Assembly: GCF_029893805.1 (NCBI RefSeq)
Contig: NZ_JARXYP010000002.1
Location: 3,534,001 to 3,598,000, forward strand
DNA length: 64,000 nucleotides
Source: Streptomyces sp. SAI-135
Lineage (GTDB): Bacteria; Actinomycetota; Actinomycetes; Streptomycetales; Streptomycetaceae
Direction: 5' to 3'
This document shows positions 32,528-39,978 of this stretch, piece by piece. A model generated the notes under the pieces. It saw only the letters and a list, made by a program, of their open reading frames with translations, ran no database searches and was not told the origin of the DNA. The stretch's first letter is position 1. Each line of letters begins with the position of its first letter. The position numbers and the translations under genes are program-made.

Positions 32528-33970
32528 ATGCCGGACCCGGCTGTCCCACCCACCCCTCCGGTCCCGCTGGCCGCGCTGCTGGCCCGCGAGGACCTGGGCC
32601 TGCGGCAGATCGCGGGGCCCGCGGACCCCGCGACGGTGATCCACTGGGCCCACACGTCCGAGATGGCGGACCCGTACCCGTATCTGCTGGGCGGTGAGCT
32701 GCTGCTGACGGCCGGGGTGCACATCCCGGAGGCGGCGGGCTCCGGCACCTACTTCGACGACTACGTGGCGAGGGTCGTCGCGGCGGGCGGGGCGGCGCTC
32801 GGCTTCGGACTGGCGCCGGTGCACGACACGGTCCCGCGCGCACTGGTCGCGGCCTGCGACACCTACGGGCTCCCGCTTCTGGAGGTCCCGCCGCGGACCA
32901 CGTTCTCCGGCGTGGCCCGCGCGGTCTGGCAGCTCATGGCCCAGGCCCGCCACGCGGAGCTGCGCCGGGTGACCGAGGCCCAGCAGAGCCTGGCCGCGGC
33001 CGCCTCCCGCCCCGACCCGGTGCCGTCGGTGCTGCGGCAGCTGGCGCAGCGGGTCGGCGGGTGGGCGGTGCTGTACGGGCCGGACGGGGCGGAGGTCGCG
33101 GCGGCGGGGAGACGGCAGGGGGACGGGGAACTGGCCCGGCTGATCACGCTCGTCACCGAACGCTCCTCCACCACGGCCGCCGAGACCGCCGCCGGCCTCC
33201 ACCTGGCGGCCTACGCCCTCGGTGCCGGGCACGGCTTCGTGCTCGGGGTCGTCGCACCGCACCGCGCGCCCGGTGACCACACGATCGCCTCCGTCGCCGC
33301 CGTGCTGCTGTCGCTGCTCACCGGTGAGCATCAGAGCGGGTCGGGGGCGGCACGGTCGTCGGCCCTGGTGCGGATGCTGCTCGGGGCCGCGGCCGAGGAC
33401 GTGGCTCCGCTGCTCGGCGGGGACCGGTGGCTGGTCGTGCACGCGCGGCCCGACGGCCCCGCCGCCCCCGACCCCGTCGCCGCCTCCGCGCTGGGTACGG
33501 CGCTCGGGTCGCCCCTGGTCGACGTGGCGCGGGACGTCGTACGGGTCCTGCTGCCCGCCGAGCGGGAACCGGTTCCGCAGCCCGGGTGGACGCTCGGGAT
33601 CAGCGCCGTGTCCGGGCCGGCGGAGTGGGCCGTCGCCGACGCCCAGGCGGGCCGGGCGCTGGCCCGTGCCCGCGCCACCCGCACCGGGCTGGTCCGGTAC
33701 GGGGCCCGTCCCGCCCTCGCCGACCTGGTGCCGGAGGAGGACGCGGCGGCCCACGCCCGGGCGCTGCTGGCTCCGCTGTCCCCCGCCCTGGCCGAGACCC
33801 TGCGCACCTGGCTGTCCCTGCACGGCAGTTGGGACCGTACGGCGGTCGCGCTGGACGTGCACCGCAACACCGTGCGGCAGCGGGTCGCGAAGTGCGGGGC
33901 CCTGCTGGAACTGGACCTGGACGACCCGGACGTGCGGATGGAGCTGTGGTTCGCGCTGCGCCGGTCATGA
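32528..33970 (+). CDS. PucR-family transcriptional regulator
   Basis: A 480-residue PucR-type regulator. The N-terminal PucR domain covers roughly residues 10-130 (HWAHTSEMADPYPYLLGGELLLTAG). A middle sensor-like region follows, and the C-terminal HTH_30 reads TWLSLHGSWDRTAVALDVHR and NTVRQRVAKCGALL. The family often controls purine or amine catabolism in response to substrate, which fits the divergent symporter-ureohydrolase operon. ATG at 32528 is preceded by GGAGGG at some distance; ATG 32510 is an alternative. Confidence 0.87.
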   Translation: MPDPAVPPTPPVPLAALLAREDLGLRQIAGPADPATVIHWAHTSEMADPYPYLLGGELLLTAGVHIPEAAGSGTYFDDYVARVVAAGGAALGFGLAPVHDTVPRALVAACDTYGLPLLEVPPRTTFSGVARAVWQLMAQARHAELRRVTEAQQSLAAAASRPDPVPSVLRQLAQRVGGWAVLYGPDGAEVAAAGRRQGDGELARLITLVTERSSTTAAETAAGLHLAAYALGAGHGFVLGVVAPHRAPGDHTIASVAAVLLSLLTGEHQSGSGAARSSALVRMLLGAAAEDVAPLLGGDRWLVVHARPDGPAAPDPVAASALGTALGSPLVDVARDVVRVLLPAEREPVPQPGWTLGISAVSGPAEWAVADAQAGRALARARATRTGLVRYGARPALADLVPEEDAAAHARALLAPLSPALAETLRTWLSLHGSWDRTAVALDVHRNTVRQRVAKCGALLELDLDDPDVRMELWFALRRS

Positions 33971-34040
33971 TCGGGTGACCCGCGTCCCAGCGTGCGGGAT
34001 GCGCGGCGATCCCGTGAAGACGTGCATCAGAATGGGAGGC

Positions 34041-34829
34041 ATGCCGATACCCGGGACACCCAGCCGCGCCGAGCTCGTCGACCACCTCGTGAAGACCCGT
34101 ATCGCGGGCGAGGTGGCCACCCCGCGCGAGAACAACCTCTCCCACTACCGCCAGCTGGCGAACGGCAACCGTCACTACTGGCTCGGTCTGGAGCTCGGGG
34201 ACCGCTGGAGCGACGAGCAGGACGTGCTCGCGGTGATGGCGGAGCGGGTGGGCGTCAACGACGACCCGGAGTACCGGTACGGCCAGGACACCATCGACCC
34301 CGAGCTGACCGTGAGCGCCCTGGAGCGGATGGCGGCGCGGCTGCGCAAGGCGGCGGACGGGCAGCAGCGCGTGCTGTTCGCGACCGGGCACCCCGGCGGA
34401 CTCCTCGACGTGCACCACGCCACGGCCGCGGCGCTGCGCGCCGCGGGCTGCGAGATCGTCGTCATCCCGGACGGGCTGCAGACGGACGAGGGGTACGTCA
34501 TGCAGTTCGCGGACGTGGCGGTCCTGGAGCACGGCGCCACCCTCTGGCACACCCACTCCGGCGACCCCATGAAGGCCATCCTCACGGCCCTGGAGCGCGA
34601 GGGCCGCCCCCTGCCCGACCTGGTCGTCGCCGACCACGGCTGGGCGGGGTACGCCGCTCAGCACGGCGTGGACTCCGTCGGGTACGCCGACTCCAACGAC
34701 CCGGCGCTCTTCGTGGGCGAGGCGGAGGGCACGGTACAGGTGACGGTCCCCCTCGACGACCACGTGGTGAGCCCGCGCTACTACGACCCGATGACGGCGT
34801 ACCTGCTGAACGAGGCGGGCTTGAGGTAG
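34041..34829 (+). CDS. conserved phosphatase-like protein
   Basis: 262 residues beginning MPIPGTPSRAELVDHLVKTR. It includes FATGHPGGLLDVHHATAAALRAAGCEIVVIPDG and LWHTHSGDPMKAILTALEREG, His/Asp-rich segments reminiscent of metal-dependent hydrolases. I recall homologues being called phosphatase in actinomycete annotations, without knowing of biochemical proof. Start may be ATG 34041 or ATG 34032; the GGGAGG lies between them and is too close to 34041, so 34032 remains possible. It follows the PucR gene by 70 bases on the same strand. Confidence 0.65.
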   Translation: MPIPGTPSRAELVDHLVKTRIAGEVATPRENNLSHYRQLANGNRHYWLGLELGDRWSDEQDVLAVMAERVGVNDDPEYRYGQDTIDPELTVSALERMAARLRKAADGQQRVLFATGHPGGLLDVHHATAAALRAAGCEIVVIPDGLQTDEGYVMQFADVAVLEHGATLWHTHSGDPMKAILTALEREGRPLPDLVVADHGWAGYAAQHGVDSVGYADSNDPALFVGEAEGTVQVTVPLDDHVVSPRYYDPMTAYLLNEAGLR

Positions 34830-35479
34830 GGCTTGTGCGGCGAGCCGGAGCAACCGGCCGAGGGGCGGTGTTGACCGGTGCGGCCGATGGCGTGACCGGC
34901 CGGCACGGATCGGCCCGCCCGTGAGCGGTACCGACCGACAGGTGCGGGTGTGGGTACGGGTGCGGGTACGGGTGGGCAGCCTGCACGGCAAGCCGCGGTC
35001 GAGGGGGCGGTGCTGATCCGGGCGGGTGCGCCGGAGGGTGGCCAGACCGTGACGGCTCGGCCCCGGTGCGCGAGGCACGGTACGGGAAGGCGCACGGCGA
35101 CGGGCAGCGCGGCAGCGGGACGGGTTCACGGCGGCTCGACGCGGCGCGGGGCGGTCGCCAGACGGTGCTGATCCGGGCGGGTGCGGCCGAAGGTGGCCAG
35201 ACCGTGACAGCTCGGCCCCGGTGCGCGAGGCACGGCACGGATGGTGCACGGCAGCGGGACGGGGTCACGACGGCTCGACGCGGGGCGGGGCGGTCGCGGC
35301 GCCGCAGTGGGGATGAGACCGGTGCGCGAGGCGTGACGCCCCATGAGGTACACGGCAGCGGGCAGTCGGCGATCGCCTGGCTGCTCGACATCGGTCCGGG
35401 GCCGCGCGGACGCGACGGGCGGCGGTGGGTGTCCCGTGCGCGTCGGCCGGGAGCCCCCGGCACGGCGAGGCGCGGGCCG
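34830..35479. other. 650-base gene-free region
   Basis: Between convergent genes (phosphatase-like and tesB). Open frames here are low-complexity Arg/Pro/Gly/Ala strings with no ribosome sites, and I call none. The region is dominated by tandem and degenerate repeats, listed separately. Confidence 0.6.
35008..35299. repeat. two tandem copies of a ~155-bp repeat
   Basis: The string CGGTGCTGATCCGGGCGGGT starts at 35008 and again at 35163, a period of 155. Both copies continue with GTGGCCAGACCGTGAC, GCTCGGCCCCGGTGCGCGAG, a CGGCAGCGGGACGGG block, CGGCTCGACGCGG and GGGGCGGTCGC, in the same order. Copy 2 is about 18 bases shorter. Degenerate fragments of the same blocks occur on both sides (34,860-34,940 and about 35,320). 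No coding sense is seen. Confidence 0.75.
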
Positions 35480-36352
35480 TCAGCGCTGCCGGGGGGCCCG
35501 GACCACGCCCTCCTGGATCACCGAGATGGCCAGGCGGCCGTCCTGGGTGTAGATGCGGGCCTGGCCCAGGCCACGGCCGCCGGAGGCCGACGGGGACTCC
35601 TGGTCGTACAGGAGCCATTCGTCGGCGCGGAAGGGGCGGTGGAACCACATCGCGTGGTCCAGGGAGGCGCCGACCACGTCACCGACCGCCCAGCCGCCGC
35701 GGCCGTGCGCGAGGAGGATCGAGTCGAGGAGCGTCATGTCGGAGACGTACGTGGCGAGCACGACGTGCAGCAAGGGATCGTCGGCCAGCTTGCCGTTGGT
35801 GCGGAACCAGACCTGCGAGTGCGGTTCGCGCGGCTCCCCGAACTGCCCGAACGGCGGTTCCTCCACGTACCGCAGGTCGATCGCCTCGCGGGCCTCCAGG
35901 AAGCGCTCCACGACCGTCGGATCGAGGTGGTCGTAGCCGCGCAGCCGGTCCGCGGAGGTGGGCAGCGTCGCCGGGTCGGGGGCGGCCGGCATGGCGGCCT
36001 GGTGGTCGAACCCGTCCTCGTGCCGCTGGAAGGACGCGGAGAGGGCGAAGATCGGCTGGCCGTGCTGGACCGCCAGCACGCGGCGCGCGGTGAAGGACCG
36101 GCCGTCGTTCATGCGGTCGACCGTGTAGACGATCGGCGCGCCCGGGTCGCCGGGACGCAGGAAGTACGCGTGCAGGGAGTGGGCGAGCCGGTCCTCGGGG
36201 ACCGTCCGCCCGGCGGCGACCAGCGCCTGCGCCGCGACCTGCCCGCCGAAGACGCGGGGGACGACGGCGGGGCGGGAGTGACCGCGGAAGATGTCCTCCT
36301 CGATCTGCTCGAGGTCGAGCAGATCGAGGAGGTCCTGGAGTGCCTGGCTCAT
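35480..36352 (-). CDS. tesB: acyl-CoA thioesterase II
   Basis: A 290-residue double-hotdog thioesterase of the TesB type, which hydrolyses acyl-CoA to free acid and CoA. It contains FGGQVAAQALVAAGRTVPEDRLAHSLHAYFLRPGDP in the first hotdog and a second hotdog with SLDHAMWFHRPFRADEWLLYDQESPSASGGRGL and the closing RLAISVIQEGVVR. It starts 34 bases after the acyl-CoA dehydrogenase stop on the same strand and is probably co-transcribed with it. Confidence 0.9.
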   Translation of the reverse strand: MSQALQDLLDLLDLEQIEEDIFRGHSRPAVVPRVFGGQVAAQALVAAGRTVPEDRLAHSLHAYFLRPGDPGAPIVYTVDRMNDGRSFTARRVLAVQHGQPIFALSASFQRHEDGFDHQAAMPAAPDPATLPTSADRLRGYDHLDPTVVERFLEAREAIDLRYVEEPPFGQFGEPREPHSQVWFRTNGKLADDPLLHVVLATYVSDMTLLDSILLAHGRGGWAVGDVVGASLDHAMWFHRPFRADEWLLYDQESPSASGGRGLGQARIYTQDGRLAISVIQEGVVRAPRQR

Positions 36353-36386
36353 GGAGCTGTTGTACCGGCCGTCGGTTTCGTCCGGC

Positions 36387-37544
36387 CTACAGGCCCATGT
36401 CCTTCGCGATGATCGTCTTCATGATCTCGCTGGTGCCGCCGTAGATGCGGTTGACCCGGTTGTCCGCGTACAGACGGGCGATCGGGTACTCGTTCATGAA
36501 GCCGTAGCCGCCGTGCAGCTGGAGGCAGCGGTCGATGACGCGGTGCGCGACCTCGGTGCAGAACAGCTTGGCGGAGGCGGCCTCGGCCGGGGTCAGCTCA
36601 CCGGCGTCCAGGGCCTCCAGGGCGCGGTCGGCGACCGCCTCGGCGGCGTCCACCTCGGCCTGGCAGGCGGCCAGTTCGAACTTGGTGTTCTGGAAGGAGG
36701 CGACGGGCTTGCCGAAGACCGTGCGGTCCTGCACGTACTCCTTGGCGAACCGGACGGCGGCCTTGGCCTGGGCGTAGGCGCCGAAGGCGATGCCCCAGCG
36801 CTCGGAGGCCAGGTTGTGGCCGAGGTAGTAGAAGCCCTTGTTCTCCTCGCCGAGGAGGTCCTCGACGGGGACCTTCACGTCGACGAACGCCAGCTCGGCG
36901 GTGTCGGAGGTCTTCAGGCCGAGCTTGTCCAGCTTGCGGCCGATGGAGTAGCCCTCGGACTTGGTGTCCACGGCGAACAGGGAGATGCCGTGGCGGCGGT
37001 CCTCGGCGGTGGGCGCGGAGGTACGGGCGCAGACGATCACGCGGTCGGCGTGCACGCCACCGGTGATGAAGGTCTTGGAGCCGTTGAGGACGTAGTGCGT
37101 GCCGTCCTCGGAGAGCTTGGCGGTGGTCTTCATGCCCGCGAGGTCGGAGCCGGTGCCCGGCTCGGTCATCGCGAGGGCCCACATCTCCTCGCCGGTGACG
37201 AACTTCGGCAGGAAGCGCTTCTTCTGCTCGTCGGTGGCGAGCATCTTGATGTACGGCAGGCCCAGCAGGACGTGCACACCGGAGCCGCCGAACTGCACGC
37301 CTGCGCGCGCGGTCTCCTCGTACATGACGGCCTCGAACTTGTACGAGTCGATGCCGGCGCCGCCGTACTCCTCGTCCACGCGGATGCCGAAGATGCCGAG
37401 CTCGGCGAGCTTGTAGTAGAAGTCGCGCGGCGCCTGGCCGGCCTGGAACCACTCGTCGTAGACCGGGACGACCTCGGCCTCGATGAAGGCGCGCAGGGTC
37501 TCCCGGAACGCCTCGTGGTCCTCGTTGAACACAGTACGGCGCAC
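36387..37544 (-). CDS. acyl-CoA dehydrogenase
   Basis: A 385-residue flavin acyl-CoA dehydrogenase. Signature blocks are WALAMTEPGTGSDLAGMKTTAKL and LQLHGGYGFMNEYPIARLYADNRVNRIYGGTSEIMKTIIAKD; the catalytic Glu is expected in the GGTSEI region or nearby loop. GTG at 37544 is 8 bases from GGAGG; the GTG at 37553 is only one base from it, so I chose the shorter form. It follows the TetR gene on the same strand. An imperfect dyad (37568-37583) stands just upstream. Confidence 0.88.
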   Translation of the reverse strand: MRRTVFNEDHEAFRETLRAFIEAEVVPVYDEWFQAGQAPRDFYYKLAELGIFGIRVDEEYGGAGIDSYKFEAVMYEETARAGVQFGGSGVHVLLGLPYIKMLATDEQKKRFLPKFVTGEEMWALAMTEPGTGSDLAGMKTTAKLSEDGTHYVLNGSKTFITGGVHADRVIVCARTSAPTAEDRRHGISLFAVDTKSEGYSIGRKLDKLGLKTSDTAELAFVDVKVPVEDLLGEENKGFYYLGHNLASERWGIAFGAYAQAKAAVRFAKEYVQDRTVFGKPVASFQNTKFELAACQAEVDAAEAVADRALEALDAGELTPAEAASAKLFCTEVAHRVIDRCLQLHGGYGFMNEYPIARLYADNRVNRIYGGTSEIMKTIIAKDMGL

Positions 37545-37567
37545 CGCCGCCACCTCCAGGTACGTGT

Positions 37568-37583
37568 CTAAGCGCTTGCTCAG
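37568..37583. promoter_or_regulatory. imperfect dyad upstream of acyl-CoA dehydrogenase
   Basis: On the minus strand CTGAGC-AAGC-GCTTAG, inverted 6-base arms with one mismatched pair, 24 bases before the start codon. Could be a binding site for a TetR-type lipid regulator. Weak evidence. Confidence 0.35.
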
Positions 37584-37664
37584 AACATTAAGGTACCGGC
37601 GGGTAGGGAGGGGCGTCCAGAGGTGATCCCGTAACGCTCGTCACGCCGCCGCCCGCAGCACCGC

Positions 37665-38258
37665 TCACGCCGCCGCGGCCGCGAACGCCCCCCTCGCCAT
37701 GCGGTGCAGCAGCTCCGCGGTGGCGGTACGGCCGGGCAGCGAGCCGGGGCGGCCCAGGTGCGGGGTGGAGTTCAGGAGCCCGAAGACGGAGTGCACGGCC
37801 GAGCGGGCCGCGGGTTCGGCGAGGCCGGGGTAGACCTCGCGCAGGATCTCCACCCACAGCTCGACGTACTGCCGCTGGAGCTGGCGGACCAGCTTGCGGT
37901 CGCTGTCGCGCAGGCGGTCCAGCTCCCGGTCGTGCAGGGTGATCAGGGGGCGGTCGTCCAGCGCGAAGTCGATGTGGCCCTCGATCAGCGAGTCCAGCAG
38001 CGCCTCGGCGTCCCCGCCGCCCGACTCGGCGACCCGCCGCTTGCCGCCGGTCAGGAGCTGGCCGCTGATGCCCACCAGCAGCTCCGCCAGCATCGCGTCC
38101 TTGCCCGCGAAGTGGCGGTAGAGCCCGGGCCCGCTGATCCCGACCGCCGCGCCTATCTCGTCCACGCCCACGCCGTGGAACCCGCGCTCGGCGAACAGCC
38201 GCGCGGCCTCCTTGAGGATCTGCTCGCGGCGGGTGGGGGCGTCGGTTCTGGTGGCCAT
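37665..38258 (-). CDS. TetR-family regulator of acyl-CoA metabolism
   Basis: A 197-residue TetR repressor. The N-terminal HTH reads REQILKEAARLFAERGFHGV and IGAAVGISGPGLYRHFAGKD; the ligand domain fills the rest. It diverges from the carboxylase operon, and the gap between their starts holds two near-identical palindromes. By context it probably senses a branched-chain acyl-CoA and represses the leucine/isovalerate operon and itself, as related regulators do in other actinomycetes. Confidence 0.87.
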   Translation of the reverse strand: MATRTDAPTRREQILKEAARLFAERGFHGVGVDEIGAAVGISGPGLYRHFAGKDAMLAELLVGISGQLLTGGKRRVAESGGGDAEALLDSLIEGHIDFALDDRPLITLHDRELDRLRDSDRKLVRQLQRQYVELWVEILREVYPGLAEPAARSAVHSVFGLLNSTPHLGRPGSLPGRTATAELLHRMARGAFAAAAA

Positions 38259-38281
38259 GCAGGCAATTCTAGACAGGGACG

Positions 38282-38323
38282 TTAGCGGTCGTTAACCTGA
38301 GGGAAATGGTTAACGCTCATTAA
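38282..38323. promoter_or_regulatory. pair of TetR-like operators
   Basis: TTAGCG-GT-CGTTAA (38282-38295) and TTAACG-CT-CATTAA (38310-38323) are each one mismatch from the palindrome TTAACG-N2-CGTTAA, with centres 28 bases apart. They lie in the 97-base gap between the TetR start (38258) and the carboxyltransferase start (38356). Confidence 0.7.
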
Positions 38324-38355
38324 CAGGCGATCACTGGGTGAGGGGACCGCGGGAC

Positions 38356-39972
38356 ATGGATCAGGCACCCGAGCTGACGAGCGCGGCGGATCCCGCGTCG
38401 GCGGCCTGGAAGGCCAACGAGGAGGCCCACCGGGCCCTCGTGGACGAGCTGCGGGACAAGCTCGCCGCTGCCAGGCTGGGCGGCGGCGAGAGGGCGCGCG
38501 AGCGGCACACCGCGCGCGGCAAGCTGTTGCCCAGGGACCGGGTCGACACCCTGCTCGACCCCGGCTCGCCCTTCCTGGAGCTGGCCCCGCTCGCCGCCGA
38601 CGGGCTGTACGACGGCCAGGCCCCGGCGGCCGGGGTCATCGCCGGGATCGGGCGGGTCAGCGGACGCGAGTGCGTCGTCGTCGCCAATGACGCCACCGTC
38701 AAGGGCGGCACGTACTACCCGATGACGGTGAAGAAGCACCTGCGCGCACAGGAGGTCGCGCTCGACAACCGCCTGCCGTGCATCTACCTCGTGGACTCCG
38801 GCGGCGCCTTCCTGCCGATGCAGGACGAGGTCTTCCCGGACCGCGAGCACTTCGGGCGGATCTTCTACAACCAGGCCCGGATGTCGGGGGCCGGGATCCC
38901 GCAGATCGCCGCCGTCCTCGGATCCTGCACGGCCGGGGGCGCCTACGTCCCCGCGATGAGCGACGAGGCCGTCATCGTCCGCAACCAGGGCACGATCTTC
39001 CTCGGCGGCCCCCCGCTGGTGAAGGCCGCCACCGGCGAGGTCGTCACCGCCGAGGAGCTCGGCGGCGGCGAGGTGCACTCCAGGACCTCCGGCGTCACCG
39101 ACCACCTCGCCGAGGACGACGCCCACGCGCTGCGGATCGTGCGGAACATCGCCGCCACGCTCCCCGCGCGCGGGCCGCTCCCCTGGTCCGTCGAGCCCGC
39201 GGTGGAGCCGAAGGTGGACCCCTACGGCCTCTACGGCGCGGTGCCGGTGGACTCCCGCACCCCCTACGACGTCCGCGAGATCATCGCGCGCATCACCGAC
39301 GGCTCGCGTTTCGCCGAGTTCAAGGACGAGTTCGGGCAGACCCTGGTCACCGGCTTCGCCCGGATCCACGGCCATCCGGTCGGGATCGTCGCGAACAACG
39401 GCATCCTGTTCTCCGAGTCCGCCCAGAAGGGCGCCCACTTCATCGAGCTGTGCGACCAGCGCGGCATCCCGCTGCTGTTCCTCCAGAACATCTCCGGCTT
39501 CATGGTCGGCAAGGACTACGAGGCCGGCGGCATCGCCAAGCACGGCGCCAAGATGGTGACCGCGGTCGCCTGCACGCGCGTGCCCAAGCTGACGGTCGTC
39601 GTCGGCGGTTCGTACGGCGCCGGGAACTACTCGATGTGCGGCCGGGCCTACTCCCCCCGCTTCCTGTGGATGTGGCCCAACGCCAAGATCTCCGTCATGG
39701 GCGGCGAGCAGGCCGCCTCCGTCCTCGCGACCGTCAAGCGGGACCAGCTGGAGTCCCGCGGGGAGACCTGGCCCGCCGAGGACGAGGAGACCTTCAAGGA
39801 CCCGATCCGCGCCCAGTACGAGCGTCAGGGCAACGCCTACTACGCCACCGCCCGGCTCTGGGACGACGGGGTCATCGACCCGCTGGACACCCGGCAGGTG
39901 CTCGGCTTGGCCCTGACCGCATGCGCCAACGCGCCGCTGGGCGATCCCCAGTTCGGCGTCTTCCGGATGTGA
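38356..39972 (+). CDS. acyl-CoA carboxylase carboxyltransferase subunit (methylcrotonyl-CoA type)
   Basis: 538 residues. The beta subunit of a biotin-dependent acyl-CoA carboxylase transfers carboxyl from biotin to the acyl-CoA. It contains VDSGGAFLPMQDEVFPDREHFGRIFYNQARMSGAGIPQIAAVLGSCTAGGAYVPAMSDE and QNISGFMVGKDYEAGGIAKHGAKM, the two CoA/biotin oxyanion regions, and GGSYGAGNYSMCGRAYSPRFLWMWPN. The operon content (HMG-CoA lyase, isovaleryl-type dehydrogenase) points to methylcrotonyl-CoA in leucine breakdown. Start ATG 38356. Confidence 0.9.
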   Translation: MDQAPELTSAADPASAAWKANEEAHRALVDELRDKLAAARLGGGERARERHTARGKLLPRDRVDTLLDPGSPFLELAPLAADGLYDGQAPAAGVIAGIGRVSGRECVVVANDATVKGGTYYPMTVKKHLRAQEVALDNRLPCIYLVDSGGAFLPMQDEVFPDREHFGRIFYNQARMSGAGIPQIAAVLGSCTAGGAYVPAMSDEAVIVRNQGTIFLGGPPLVKAATGEVVTAEELGGGEVHSRTSGVTDHLAEDDAHALRIVRNIAATLPARGPLPWSVEPAVEPKVDPYGLYGAVPVDSRTPYDVREIIARITDGSRFAEFKDEFGQTLVTGFARIHGHPVGIVANNGILFSESAQKGAHFIELCDQRGIPLLFLQNISGFMVGKDYEAGGIAKHGAKMVTAVACTRVPKLTVVVGGSYGAGNYSMCGRAYSPRFLWMWPNAKISVMGGEQAASVLATVKRDQLESRGETWPAEDEETFKDPIRAQYERQGNAYYATARLWDDGVIDPLDTRQVLGLALTACANAPLGDPQFGVFRM

Positions 39973-39978
39973 GGACCC

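Noticed and set aside
34582..35463. 293-codon minus-strand frame with repeated LAHRGRAVTVWPP-like units
   Set aside because: The protein repeat only mirrors the DNA tandem repeat, composition is abnormal, and no start signal is seen.
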